Source of the DNA: Gammaproteobacteria bacterium
GTDB lineage: Bacteria > Pseudomonadota > Gammaproteobacteria > Competibacterales > Competibacteraceae
Direction: 5' to 3'
DNA length: 64,000 bases
Assembly (NCBI GenBank): GCA_024235095.1
Contig: JACKNC010000001.1
Location: forward strand, 2,269,501 to 2,333,500
Part shown: piece after piece, positions 18,721 to 28,071 of the stretch
How the letters are laid out: every line of letters starts with the position of its first letter
Position numbering within the stretch: position 1 is the first letter of the stretch
Notes under the pieces: model-generated
The model's database searches: none
The model's input: only the letters and a program-made list of their open reading frames with translations
Told to the model about the DNA's origin: nothing
Made by a program: the position numbers and the translations under genes

Positions 18721-19188
18721 CCGGTGCCCGGCCCCAGCCGTTCCAGCCCAGCCGCTACAATGGCTATTTGCCTGAAATCAAAAACCAGAGTATTGATAGG
18801 GCGATGAATGGCAGTGGAATTCGGGATACCGCGCGAGTTTTAGAAATCAGTCCGACAACCGTCATTAATGAATTAAAAAAAAGAATCTTGCCTTGAATCC
18901 GTCAATCGAACGGTGCTGAACGGCTTAAATCCACAGGAAGTCACCGTTGAGATTCAAAAAGTTGAAGATCAAGAGGCGGAGTTAGACGAGATGTGGAGTT
19001 ACGTCCAGAGCAAAGAACGGTAGTTCTGCAGATTGTAGTGAACCCTCATGCAGTAACGACCGATAGAGAATTGTTATAATGATCTCCTCAGTCGTAAGTT
19101 CTCGGTCTAATCGTCGAACAAGACCGCCCCTGACTGAAGGTTAATCAGCCAAGAATACATTATTTAACCGAGTGATTTGAGCAAGGAT

Positions 19189-20637
19189 TCAGACGATCGA
19201 AGGCGGGTCGGCCGGTTCCTCCTCCGTGGTACCTTGGAAAGCGTGTCGGATCTGCGCGATGAGACTGTTTGGTGGGAGATCGAGAAGTGGTTTGATCACC
19301 TGAGGAGCGAGGACTTGCCGGACTGTTTTCTCCGAGGGCAGGTCGCGGGAACGGGTGCGCAGATAGAACCGATGTTGTTGCCAGACTTCAGGGCCAAAGC
19401 GCAGAGCGATCAGCTGCAACAAGCCTTGGGCGACCACGGCGCAGAAGACGAAGACTTCATAGGCTTGCCAACAGGCGGCGACCGTGGGCTGACGCTCAAT
19501 CACCGGGGCCTTGAGCGACCGATTCCGGGTCGGACGGCGGGCATGGCGTGGTAGGTGTGAAGTCCAGAAGTGAAAACAAAAAGCGCCCAGGAGCTGCTTT
19601 AATACCGCGAACAGAATTTCGATGCGGGTGCGGACACAATAGAGTTCCAACGCGGTGATGGGTGAGAGGCTCAGATCGGAGCACATGAGGACCAAAGGGC
19701 CGCGCGAGGTGATCGCGAAGATGAACAGGAGGGCGTCGCCGAGGGGCTTCCAGAGTAAGGGGACGCTCATCAACCGCACCCGTTCCCGCTGGCCATAGAC
19801 GCAACACTCGACCTCGTCAAAACCTTGTGGATAATCAAAAACTTCTATCAGATGGACTTTCTCGCCATAACGGGGTTGTGGTCCGGGCCGGCCGGCCGGC
19901 TTCGGGGTCGCCGGAAAATAGGCGACGTAATTTTTCTTGGCCCGGGCCACGATCACCAAATACGGTTGCTTCAAGGCGATGGAATAAACGGATTGGGCCA
20001 AGCGAAAGACCCCCGCGATCGAGAAAAAGGCATCCAAGACTAAAAATGCGGGGCCATCCTGATCGATGGTCAACGTCAGGGCCATCTGCACCACCCGCTC
20101 GGGCAGGCTCGGGTCCGCGCCCCTTTGGGGTGAAGTCGGTTCCACCTGACCTAAATGGCAAAAGCCTTGATGCATGCGCAGGGCTAAAGGCAAACAAAAA
20201 CAAGCATCGAGTGCGCCAACCACCACCCCGATCGCGCCCCAGCAGTGCCCGCGGAAGTACGATGGCTTGTGCTGGGTTTCTGAAGCGTCATGTAACGACA
20301 CGACGCCTGGCATACGCCCCCCATCCTTGACCACCAGCGTATGATCACCCAACAAGACAGCCCGCCCGGCCACCTGGACGGCGACGGCCTGACGCCACAC
20401 ATAACCCTGCCACGTCGCCAACAGGGTCTCTAGATCATAAGCTTTGGAGCGACAGAAATGCAGAAACCGGTGATAGACCGCTTCATTCCCCTGCCAGAAC
20501 CGGCACATTGACGTCACCCCGATCATTTCCGGGGCGGCGAGAAAGCTCAACACCACCGCGCAGAACAGCAGCCAACTGCGCTGCCGCGCAAAGGCGCTGC
20601 GAAAACTTTCTCAAGCATGGTATACATAAATCAGCAT
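19189..20637 (-). pseudogene. DDE transposase (IS4-superfamily-like), nonsense codon near start
   Basis: From ATG 20637, with GAGGAG seven bases upstream, the frame reads MLIYVYHA and then TGA (20611-20613), after which it continues for over 470 codons: ESFRSAFARQRSWLLFCAVV, MIGVTSMCRFWQG, LLGDHTLVVKDGGRMPGV, LVLDAFFSIAGVF, TRIEILFAVLKQLLGAF. The last piece has the Glu-bearing helix typical of IS4-like DDE enzymes. Re-initiation downstream (for example near 20556) would give a shortened protein. I cannot name the family with certainty. Confidence 0.75.
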
Positions 20638-20713
20638 GGATTCTCCTCGGGCGACCGGGTTGTTCAGGCGCGGACCGCTGAGGGGAATTCATGCTGCTCT
20701 TGAGGAGCGGCCG

Positions 20714-21433
20714 TCAAGGCTTTTCAGGGAGAGAACTTATGACTGATGAGTAATGATGGATAAAATACAAAATAGCTCCAATATGGTTTTCCAGTTTCTT
20801 CGAAAAAGAGAGCGTCTTTCTAACGAGACGAGAAATTCTTTGTCTTAAAGTACCATTGAATCTTTCAATTTTGTAAGTCCGACCCCTTTCTTTGCCTACG
20901 GCTTTGTGACGTTTGGTTGGGAATATCACCTCATACGCTTCCCAAAAATCGGTATAAGCGACGGCGCATTGGCGATAAACCGGCGGTAGGGAGTCCCACA
21001 GTCCTTGAGCGCCTTTTTGGCTTCGATTACCGACAAAAACGCCGACGATCTCGCTTGTGCCTTGATCAATCGCTAACCAAGCCCATTGTTTGTTATTCTT
21101 ATTTCCTACAAAAGACCCCAGTTCGTCACATTGAATCACGAGCCGACCTTTGGGCTTTTTTTTAACAGCGACTTGCTGAGGGACTCCTTGATATTTTCGA
21201 TTGACATCGCCTTGTAGCCAACGTTCTGAAACCCCAACGACCCGTGCAATACCGGCAATAGGAATCCGTTCTAATAACAGTTTGTCGATTAAATCCTTTT
21301 TATCTTGCGAAATTCTATTCTCTGGATTTTCGACAAATTGTCGACTGCAATCTTTGCAAGAAAACGTGGGCTTGCCGTTGTGGATGCTGCCGTTTTTTAC
21401 AACATTGACGGAATGATAATTAGGACAAATCAT
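20714..21433 (-). CDS. IS1-family transposase (element B), single ORF
   Basis: This 239-residue protein starts at ATG 21433. The N-terminal zinc-ribbon (CPNYHS, CKDCSRQF) and HTH (IAGIARVVGVSERWLQ) match InsA; the C-terminal catalytic half (CDELGSFVGNKNNKQWAWLA, TDFWEAYEVIFP, KIERFNGTLRQRISRLVRK) matches InsB, with the DDE-type residues in order. The usual InsA-InsB frameshift is absent, so both halves are fused. It is complete and likely active except that its element is interrupted on the 3' side. Confidence 0.92.
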   Translation of the reverse strand: MICPNYHSVNVVKNGSIHNGKPTFSCKDCSRQFVENPENRISQDKKDLIDKLLLERIPIAGIARVVGVSERWLQGDVNRKYQGVPQQVAVKKKPKGRLVIQCDELGSFVGNKNNKQWAWLAIDQGTSEIVGVFVGNRSQKGAQGLWDSLPPVYRQCAVAYTDFWEAYEVIFPTKRHKAVGKERGRTYKIERFNGTLRQRISRLVRKTLSFSKKLENHIGAILYFIHHYSSVISSLPEKP

Positions 21434-21888
21434 CGCTCTTTACTGACTCTATTTGTTAACACTAAAATCATACCATAAATTAATCACTACTTTCTACAGG
21501 ACTACCCAAAGAACATCCGCGTTGGCTGTGGCATGCGATCGATCACAATACGGGAAAAGTTCTCGCTTATACCCTCGGTGCTCACAAAGACGAAGTGTTT
21601 TTAAAGCTTAAAGAGCTTCTAGAACCTTTTGGAATTACCCGATTTTACACGGATGACTGGGGAGCCTATGAACGCCACTTGCCCTCTGAACAGCATACGG
21701 TTGGTAAGGCAAATACTCAGAAAATTGAACGGAAGCACCTCACCCTGCGGACACGCATTAAACGATTAGTGAGAAAGACCATTTGTTTCTCCAAGCTGGA
21801 CAAAATGCATGACATTGTTGTTGGTCTATTTATTAATCGGTATGAATTCTGTAGTATAAAAAACCATGTCTGGAACACTACCGGTTAA

Positions 21889-22290
21889 TTGCGTCGACAT
21901 TTTTGCATTCCTCGCGAGGAGTCCATGAATAGCCAATAAACTTATATAGTATGTTACATAAATCAAATATTTTTTGCACTATGGCAAATCCTTGCGCCTG
22001 AGACGAGGCTATTTCTTAATTTACGCGATGCGCTTCGACAAGCACAAAGAACCGATCCGCGATGACTCTGTTACAAAAATCCGTGCGGGGAGTTAACGAA
22101 CAGTTCCGTCACAAGGTTTTCGTTCGACGAGGTCTCGAGGCAGTTCATGGTAGGTTCAGGGATTGTCATTATCCTAATACTATTTCCCACTACGTTGAGT
22201 GACATTGCAAGATAACTTATTGAGAAACGGTATAAGGCCATCGCTAGGTGTCGATGGGACGCGCTTCCACCACGGTCGAAGGAGATCGCG
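21889..22290. other. Non-coding region after IS1-A
   Basis: AT-rich sequence without a supported gene. The last bases hold GAAGGAG ahead of the next gene's start. No repeat or RNA gene was recognised. Confidence 0.6.
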
Positions 22291-22953
22291 ATGAGCATGC
22301 AAGAGAACCAGCATCCTCCCGCTTCGGCGGGACGGGGACACCGCGCGATGCGGCGCGGTGCAGTCGCAGTGATCGTTGCAGTCCTGGCGAGTGGCGTGCT
22401 CGCCCTGCAACCCGCCACGGCTCAGAGACATTCTGGTGGACCGGACGGGCGACCCTTCCCACCCCACGGCGATGGGAGACCGGGCGGGCGACCCTTCCCA
22501 CCCCACGGCGATGGGAGACCGGACGGGCGACCCTTCCCACCCCACGGCGATGGGAGACCGGGCGGGCGACCCTTCCCACCCCACGGCGACGTGGGTAGGC
22601 CCTGGTCGTCGCGCCCCAAGCCTCCTGGCGGTTGGCGGCATGCGCCACCGCCCCATTATGGCAGACCCTGGTCCGATCACCGCCGTTATTACTATTATTA
22701 CGGCTGGGGTTGGCCCTGGTTTTGGCTGTCGTCGCCGCTCTATTACAGTCCTTGGCCACCGCCCTACCCCTATTATGAATACGAGCCTGATTACGGGTAC
22801 GAGCCTGATTACGGGTACGAGCCTGATTATCAGCGTGTCCCTGACCCCTTACCACCCGACGACCAACGTGCGCCCGAGCCGGCGACGCCCCCACCTGAAT
22901 ACCCCCGTGAGCCTGAACCAATGTCATCTCCCAACGGTTGGAGCAGTCGGTAA
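22291..22953 (+). CDS. Proline-rich secreted protein with 13-residue tandem repeats
   Basis: This 220-residue protein starts at ATG 22291 with AAGGAG upstream. The N-terminus has a signal peptide (core AVAVIVAVLASGVLAL, likely cleaved after ATAQ). The mature part begins with four near-identical GRPFPPHGDGRPG units (39-bp DNA repeats at about 22440-22590), then a Tyr/Trp/Pro-rich stretch (YYYYYGWGWPWFWL), three copies of EPDYGY-like units and an acidic Pro-rich tail. No family was recognised. Export to periplasm or surface is likely; DNA repeats this similar could vary in number between strains. Confidence 0.85.
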   Translation: MSMQENQHPPASAGRGHRAMRRGAVAVIVAVLASGVLALQPATAQRHSGGPDGRPFPPHGDGRPGGRPFPPHGDGRPDGRPFPPHGDGRPGGRPFPPHGDVGRPWSSRPKPPGGWRHAPPPHYGRPWSDHRRYYYYYGWGWPWFWLSSPLYYSPWPPPYPYYEYEPDYGYEPDYGYEPDYQRVPDPLPPDDQRAPEPATPPPEYPREPEPMSSPNGWSSR

Positions 22954-22997
22954 AATTCCACGGCGGCTGTCGCACGGCAGTCGATAAGATAGCATCA

Positions 22998-23019
22998 GAT
23001 GCCCGGAGATCCGGGCATC
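22998..23019 (+). terminator. Hairpin after the proline-rich protein gene
   Basis: GATGCCCGG and CCGGGCATC form a 9-bp stem with a 4-nt loop 45 bp after the stop codon. There is no T-run, so it may act as a transcript-end stabiliser or a weak terminator. Confidence 0.5.
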
Positions 23020-23169
23020 CCTACTCCACGACTGTTAGAGACTGTCGAAAAATTCCTCATTGATTTTTCTGAAAATTTTACATGGAGCCAGCCTTCGACC
23101 GGCTAGATCGGCCAAAAACCGGCTGGAAGCCATATCAACATTCATATTAATCAATGACTTATTTTTTAG

Positions 23170-23258
23170 ACAGCTTCTTAGCCTGCGTCGCTGCCCATCG
23201 GTGAAACAACCCACCGTCTTCCCGTGAAATGGCCTGCCGTCATCCTGCGAAATACGCA
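23170..23258 (+). mobile_element. Solo end of an IS21-B-like element
   Basis: The sequence from CCTGCGTCGCTGCCCATCGG to GAAATACGCA closely matches the right end of IS21-B (about 6538-6703) but with fewer tandem units. No istA or istB accompanies it. It marks a past insertion, later deleted, upstream of ntrB. Confidence 0.8.
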
Positions 23259-23433
23259 AAAAGATCGCCAGATTCGTGACTTTGTCATCAACGTCTTACC
23301 GAGTGTCGGATGCACTGCTTCTAACCCGGCTTCGATTTCTGCCGTCAACGGCCGAACCGTTCCCCTCAAACGCCAAGCACAACGCACTAATTTAGTGCAT
23401 AGTATCAAACGAATGATCTATCATAGCGCCTAG
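23259..23433 (+). pseudogene. Fragment of an unidentified protein
   Basis: The open frame KKDRQIRDFVINVLPSVGCT through KRQAQRTNLVHSIKRMIYHSA directly follows the solo IS21 end and lacks a start. It may be the C-terminal remnant of the gene that IS21 entered. Family not recognised. Confidence 0.35.
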
Positions 23434-23524
23434 CCTGCGCGTTTTTTGCGCCAAACTAGCACATTAAGTTAACTGGTTCGATTATTGCTTAACCTATTCG
23501 ATACTCACCGGGAGACCGAGCAAG

Positions 23525-24592
23525 GTGTTAAAAGACTACTACTATCGCCGGGTGGTGGAAGGTTTAAGCATCGCGGTGCTGGTGCTGGATCAACGCTTAC
23601 GCTTGCTGTTCATGAATCCGGCAGCCGAAACGCTGTTTGAACTCAGCTTTCGCAAGGCCTGCAATCTCGCCTTATCGGAACTCATCGTTGGCGCCGAAGC
23701 CTTTATCACCGGGTTACAGCACTGTCTGGAGAGCGGCCATCCCTACATTGAACGGGAGTTGCAACTGACCTTCCTGCCAGACCGCGTGGTCACCGTGGAC
23801 TGTACCGCCGCGCCCTTACTGGAACGCGATCCCACACGCGAACTGTTGCTGGAGCTGCGTCAGGTAGACTGGCGATTACGCATCAGCCGCGAGGAACACA
23901 TTCTGGCCCAACATCATACGACACGCGCCCTAGTGCGTAATCTGGCGCACGAGATCAAAAATCCCCTGGGCGGCTTGCGCGGCGCGGCGCAATTGCTGGA
24001 GCGGGAATTGCCCGATCCGGCGTTGCGGGAATATACCGGCATCATTATTGGCGAAGCGGACCGGCTGCGCAATCTGGTGGATCGGCTGCTGGGTCCAAAC
24101 CAGTTGCCCAATCACGGCGAGGTCAGCATTCATGAAATCCTGGAGCGAGTCTGTGGACTCGTGCAAGTGGAAGCCGATCCGGGCATTCGTATCGAGCGGG
24201 ACTATGATCCGAGCATCCCGTCGCTGTGGGGCGATGCGGACCGGCTGATTCAAGCCGTACTCAATGTGGTGCGCAACGCCGCACAGGCCCTGAGTGGATG
24301 TGAGCAGGGCGTGATTACCCTGCGCACTCGCGTTCAGCGCCAGTACACGATCGGCGCTAAGCGCCACAGGCTGGTCGTCCGTCTGGACATTATCGACGAT
24401 GGCCCGGGCATTCCGCCTGAACAACAGGAACAGATTTTCTATCCGATGATCAGCGGTCGGCCTGACGGCACCGGCCTGGGTTTATCCATTGCCCAGAGCA
24501 TCGTTAACCAGCATGGAGGACTGATCGAATGCGTCAGCCGGCCGGGTGAGACGCTATTTACCCTGTTGCTGCCCCTGGAAAAAACCGGATGA
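23525..24592 (+). CDS. glnL: Nitrogen regulation sensor kinase NtrB
   Basis: This 355-residue cytoplasmic PAS-histidine kinase senses nitrogen status through PII and phosphorylates or dephosphorylates NtrC. The PAS domain is at about 7-110 (LRLLFMNPAAETLF), the H-box NLAHEIKNPLGGLRGAAQLL has His near 142, and the N (VLNVVRNAAQAL), G1 (DDGPGIP) and G2 (GTGLGLSIAQ) boxes follow. The start is GTG 23525. It overlaps ntrC by ATGA. glnA, often upstream, is absent; IS debris lies there instead, so the pair probably has its own promoter. Confidence 0.95.
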   Translation: MLKDYYYRRVVEGLSIAVLVLDQRLRLLFMNPAAETLFELSFRKACNLALSELIVGAEAFITGLQHCLESGHPYIERELQLTFLPDRVVTVDCTAAPLLERDPTRELLLELRQVDWRLRISREEHILAQHHTTRALVRNLAHEIKNPLGGLRGAAQLLERELPDPALREYTGIIIGEADRLRNLVDRLLGPNQLPNHGEVSIHEILERVCGLVQVEADPGIRIERDYDPSIPSLWGDADRLIQAVLNVVRNAAQALSGCEQGVITLRTRVQRQYTIGAKRHRLVVRLDIIDDGPGIPPEQQEQIFYPMISGRPDGTGLGLSIAQSIVNQHGGLIECVSRPGETLFTLLLPLEKTG

Positions 24593-25983
24593 GCAGGAAA
24601 GAACATATATGGGTCATTGACGATGACCACGCGATTCGCTGGGTGCTGGAAAAAGCCTTGCAGCGTGAAGAAATGATGGTGAACACCTTCGAGAGCGCAA
24701 CCGGGGTGATTGAAGCCTTGCGCCAGGGCAAACCGGATGCAGTGATCGCCGATATCCGGATGCCGGGCATGAGCGGTCTGGAGTTGCTGTCTTCCCTGCG
24801 CGAGCGCCTGCCGGATTTGCCAGTGATCATCATGACCGCGCATTCCGATCTGGACAGTGCGGTTTCCGCCTATCAGGGCGGCGCGTTCGAGTATTTGCCC
24901 AAACCATTTGACGTAGACGACGCGGTAGCGCTGGTGCGTCGGGCCTGTTTAACCCATCGCCAGCAGAGCAGACCCAATGAACCGGCGGAACCCCCGCCGG
25001 AGATTATTGGCGAAGCGCCGGCGATGCAGGAAGTTTTTCGTGCGATTGGTCGGTTGTCGCGCTCCAACATTACGGTATTGATTACCGGCGAATCGGGCAC
25101 CGGTAAGGAATTGGTCGCCCGAGCGTTGCACCGCCACAGTCCGCGCGCGGATCAACCGTTTATCGCAATCAATACCGCCGCTATCCCCCGCGATCTGTTG
25201 GAATCCGAATTATTCGGCCATGAACGCGGCGCGTTCACCGGCGCGCAAGCGGCTCGCCAGGGGCGGTTTGAACAGGCGAATGGCGGCACCCTGTTCCTCG
25301 ACGAGATCGGTGACATGCCCGCGGAATTGCAGACTCGCTTGTTGCGGGTGCTGGCCGAGGGCGAATTTTACCGGGTGGGCGGCCACACGCCGACCCGGGT
25401 TGATGTGCGGGTCATTGCCGCGACTCACCAGAATCTGGAGCAACGGGTGCGTGATGGATTATTCCGCGAGGATTTGTTCCACCGCCTGAATGTAATCCGT
25501 ATTCAACTGCCGTCGCTGAATCGGCGGCGCGAGGATATTCCGCTACTGAGCCGGCATTTCCTGGCGCAGGCGGCGCGCGAATTGGGCGTTGAGTCCAAGT
25601 TATTACGACCGGAAACCGAGAGCTATTTAGGCCGACTGGACTGGCCGGGCAATGTCCGACAATTGGAGAATCTGTGTCGCTGGCTGACGGTGATGGCCTC
25701 GGGACGAGAAATCCACCTGGAAGACCTGCCCGTTGATCTGCGTGAAAAAACACCTTCTGCAACCGATGGGTATAATTGGGAAACCGCGTTGCGGCTGTGG
25801 GCGAGCCAGACGCTGGCGCGTGGTGCGCAGGCTTTATTGGACACTGCTCTGCCCAATTTTGAACGGGTGTTGATTCGCGTGGCGCTGGAGCAAACCGGAG
25901 GACATCGTCAGGACGCGGCTCGTTTGCTGGGCTGGGGACGCAACACCCTGACTCGCAAGATCAAGGAATTACGAATGGAGTAA
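24589..25983 (+). CDS. glnG: Nitrogen regulator NtrC, sigma-54 activator
   Basis: This 464-residue response regulator has a receiver domain with phospho-acceptor Asp near 55 (VIADIRMPGMSG), an AAA+ sigma-54 activation domain with Walker A GESGTGKE near 166, the sigma-54 contact loop GAFTGA near 214 and Walker B GGTLFLDEIGDM, and a C-terminal Fis-type HTH (QDAARLLGWGRNTLTRKIKE). It activates nitrogen-assimilation promoters when phosphorylated by NtrB. All key residues are intact and length is standard. Confidence 0.97.
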   Translation: MSRKEHIWVIDDDHAIRWVLEKALQREEMMVNTFESATGVIEALRQGKPDAVIADIRMPGMSGLELLSSLRERLPDLPVIIMTAHSDLDSAVSAYQGGAFEYLPKPFDVDDAVALVRRACLTHRQQSRPNEPAEPPPEIIGEAPAMQEVFRAIGRLSRSNITVLITGESGTGKELVARALHRHSPRADQPFIAINTAAIPRDLLESELFGHERGAFTGAQAARQGRFEQANGGTLFLDEIGDMPAELQTRLLRVLAEGEFYRVGGHTPTRVDVRVIAATHQNLEQRVRDGLFREDLFHRLNVIRIQLPSLNRRREDIPLLSRHFLAQAARELGVESKLLRPETESYLGRLDWPGNVRQLENLCRWLTVMASGREIHLEDLPVDLREKTPSATDGYNWETALRLWASQTLARGAQALLDTALPNFERVLIRVALEQTGGHRQDAARLLGWGRNTLTRKIKELRME

Positions 25984-26080
25984 CAGGTTGACAGAAAACA
26001 GGCGTTAGGAATAGAAAATTGCTGATTTCTGCCGGCTATTTTCTATGTTCTGTTTTGCTGTTTTCTTGAGAAATCGCCCC

Positions 26081-26545
26081 ATGTTCGAGGTCATTCTGTT
26101 TGAGCCGGAAATTCCGCCCAATACCGGCAATATTATCCGCTTGTGCGCTAATACTGGGGCCAGGCTCCATCTGATTCAGCCGCTGGGCTTCCGGCTGGAG
26201 GATCGCCGGTTACGTCGGGCGGGGCTGGATTATCATGAATGGGCGCGAGTGCGCGAATATCCCGATTTGGCCGAGTGCCTGGCGGCGCTGGGTTCGCCGC
26301 GCCTGCTGGCCTTTACGACCCGGAGCGACCGTGCTTACCACAAGATGGTTTACCGGCCCGGCGATGCCTTGCTGTTCGGCCCGGAAACGCGCGGTCTACC
26401 CACGGAAATCCTGGAATCTCTCCCCGAAGAGCAGCGTTTGCGCATTCCCATGCTGACCGCAGGACGCAGTTTGAATCTGTCGAATACCGTAGCGATTGCG
26501 CTGTACGAAGCGTGGCGGCAGTACGATTTTCCAGGGGCGTGGTGA
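26081..26545 (+). CDS. trmL: tRNA (cytidine/uridine-34 2'-O) methyltransferase TrmL
   Basis: This 154-residue SPOUT methyltransferase modifies the wobble ribose of certain tRNA-Leu. I start it at ATG 26081 (MFEVILFEPEIPPNTGNIIR), the family start; the open frame extends upstream to 26045 without support. The knotted SAM-binding motifs LLFGPETRGLP and LNLSNTVAIALYE are intact. Immediately upstream is an inverted repeat with TAGAAAAT/ATTTTCTA arms, perhaps the ntrC terminator. Confidence 0.95.
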   Translation: MFEVILFEPEIPPNTGNIIRLCANTGARLHLIQPLGFRLEDRRLRRAGLDYHEWARVREYPDLAECLAALGSPRLLAFTTRSDRAYHKMVYRPGDALLFGPETRGLPTEILESLPEEQRLRIPMLTAGRSLNLSNTVAIALYEAWRQYDFPGAW

Positions 26546-26652
26546 ATTTCTCGCTTATGGGAGAGGATGAGGATGGAAACCCTTGTTGGGTTACGCTGAC
26601 TAGGCCGGGCAGATGCGGCCAAATCGGATGGTCTTTTGTTGATCAATGATAA

Positions 26653-26662
26653 AGTATATACT
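26653..26662. promoter_or_regulatory. Palindrome AGTATATACT upstream of vapBC
   Basis: A perfect 10-bp palindrome in an AT-rich promoter region 30 bp before vapB is a plausible VapB/VapBC operator for autoregulation. No clean -35/-10 pair was identified. Confidence 0.45.
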
Positions 26663-26691
26663 TACTCGTATATATTTTATGGAGATCCTTC

Positions 26692-26922
26692 ATGAGTACT
26701 GCCCGTATTTTCAAGTCTGGCAATAGTCAAGCGGTTCGTTTACCCAGAGAATTCCGTTTTAATGCTTCGGAGGTGGAAATTTTCCGTCGAGGCGATGAGT
26801 TGGTATTGCGTGAGAAGCGACGCGGCGCGGCTGAAATTCTGGAGATTCTCGAAGCCTTTTCCGCGGATTTCATGGCGGATGGCCGACAGGACACGCTTCC
26901 TCAGCAGCGAGAGGCATTGTGA
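26692..26922 (+). CDS. vapB: VapB-type antitoxin (AbrB/MazE fold)
   Basis: This 76-residue protein has the swapped-hairpin DNA-binding N-terminus (ARIFKSGNSQAVRLPREFRF) and a C-terminal tail expected to wrap the toxin (EILEILEAFSADFMADGRQD). It starts at ATG 26692 with TGGAGA upstream. Its stop overlaps the vapC GTG start. It should neutralise VapC and repress the operon. Confidence 0.93.
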   Translation: MSTARIFKSGNSQAVRLPREFRFNASEVEIFRRGDELVLREKRRGAAEILEILEAFSADFMADGRQDTLPQQREAL

Positions 26923-27329
26923 AAAATCTCGTTTATCTGCTGGATTCCGATAGTTGTATTTATCTGATTAAGCAACGCCCGGTTGCCGTGGCGCAGCGGT
27001 TGGCGGACTTGCCGTCCGGGCAAGCGGGTATTTCGGTCATCAGCCATGGAGAATTATGGCGGGGGGCATTACGCAGCCAGCAACCGGAACGCAATTTGGC
27101 GGCGTTGGCGCAACTGGTTTCGGTATTGCCGGTACAATCTCTGCCGGTCGAAGCCGGAATGGCGTATGGTCAGATTCGCGCTGTGCTCGAAGGCATGGGT
27201 ACGCCTATCGGCAATAACGACTGCTGGATTGCGGCGCATGCCGTTGCCGCTGAACTGATCCTGGTCACTAACGATATCCGCGAATTTGCGCGAGTCGAGA
27301 ATTTGCGGTTGGAAAACTGGGTCTCATAG
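26919..27329 (+). CDS. vapC: VapC-type PIN-domain toxin
   Basis: This 136-residue PIN ribonuclease starts at GTG 26919, overlapping vapB by four bases. The acidic active-site residues are present: Asp in LLDSDSCIYLI, Glu in SHGELWRGA, Asp in NNDCWIAAHA and Asp in LVTNDIREF. It would cleave tRNA or other RNA when freed from VapB. The unit appears complete. Confidence 0.93.
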   Translation: MKNLVYLLDSDSCIYLIKQRPVAVAQRLADLPSGQAGISVISHGELWRGALRSQQPERNLAALAQLVSVLPVQSLPVEAGMAYGQIRAVLEGMGTPIGNNDCWIAAHAVAAELILVTNDIREFARVENLRLENWVS

Positions 27330-28071
27330 GACCAGAGCCATTCTGCCTGAAGGAACTGAGCTATGCTGGCAAAGCCGATGGCGAAGTAAGGTTCCGGTCG
27401 TTCGCCCCGGTCGAGGCTTTCCATGAGGTGGGCGGTGCGCTCAAGGTTTTCTTCGGGTAATTTTCCGACTTTGATATTTGAGAGTACGTTCGTCCATTGC
27501 CTAGATTATCTGATATCAGTCACCCGATGATGATTTCGATAAAGCCAGCACCGTAAGCGTCTTTGGTGCGGAAAAGTTCGATAGCTTTCATAGAGTATGT
27601 TACATCATAGGAAAATGGCGCTGTTAAGAACCTCGACTAGGGCATCGCCAGTCCGGCTCGATAGTTTGGCGCATTAACCAATGACGCTGTAAAATTTTTC
27701 AACTATCCCGCTTGAGCATTAGCGGGATTCGGGGTAGGTCATAGCCTGAACGAAGACAAAAAATATCACAAAAACAATTACTTAAATTTGCATAGTTGCT
27801 ACTTAAAGACTTAAACTCAGAGCAGACTGTCTAAGTAGGTGTCGAATTTTTTTACAGCCCCGATTCCCTAAATGCTTAAAGAGTCTTATTTAATATAATG
27901 ATTTATTTAGATTGTCTTCTCCAAGGACTGGATGTTTACTGTCAGAATTTTTTACACTTAGACTGAATATCTCTATAGTTGTTATTTAAGGTATTGATAA
28001 TATTATTAATTTTTTTTGGAACGGAAAAAGCATAAATTTCAACACTTGAATGATTTGGCTGAGGTAATCTA
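27330..28071. other. Long AT-rich intergenic region with gene debris
   Basis: No intact gene was found. Two minus-strand scraps look like former coding sequence: about 27490-27345 (LMESLDRGERPEPYFAIGFA) and 27590-27520 (MKAIELFRTKDAYGAGFIEI). The last 450 bp is strongly AT-rich and probably contains the promoter of the next gene. I see no structured RNA. Confidence 0.5.

Larger units (their letters stand above)
19019..21506 (-). mobile_element. IS1-family element B with a DDE transposase unit inside
   Basis: The terminal repeats are GGTAGTTCTGCAGATTGTAG (left) and GGTAGTCCTGTAGAAAGTAG (right, read inward), flanked by the 8-bp duplication CAAAGAAC. It carries a single-ORF IS1 transposase at the right and, between its stop and the left end, a second transposase unit (about 19100-20710) whose exact boundaries I cannot fix. 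Confidence 0.82.
18757..21882 (+). mobile_element. IS1-family element A, 5'-truncated and split by IS1-B
   Basis: The left piece to 19018 encodes EIKNQSIDRAMNGSGIRDTA through DEMWSYVQSKE. The right piece from 21507 resumes KEHPRWLWHAIDHNTGKVLA and ends near the terminal inverted repeat (GGTAGTGTTCCAGACATGG read inward, ending 21882). An 8-bp repeat CAAAGAAC (19011-19018, 21507-21514) marks the inserted IS1-B. The reading frame also shifts at an A8 tract near 18876-18883 in a direction that a -1 slip would not correct, so this copy is dead. The 5' end of the element is missing. Confidence 0.85.

Noticed and set aside
18876..18883. A8 tract in IS1-A as a programmed frameshift site
   Set aside because: A -1 slip does not bring the downstream InsB frame into register; the shift needed is the opposite, so this looks like an indel in a dead copy.
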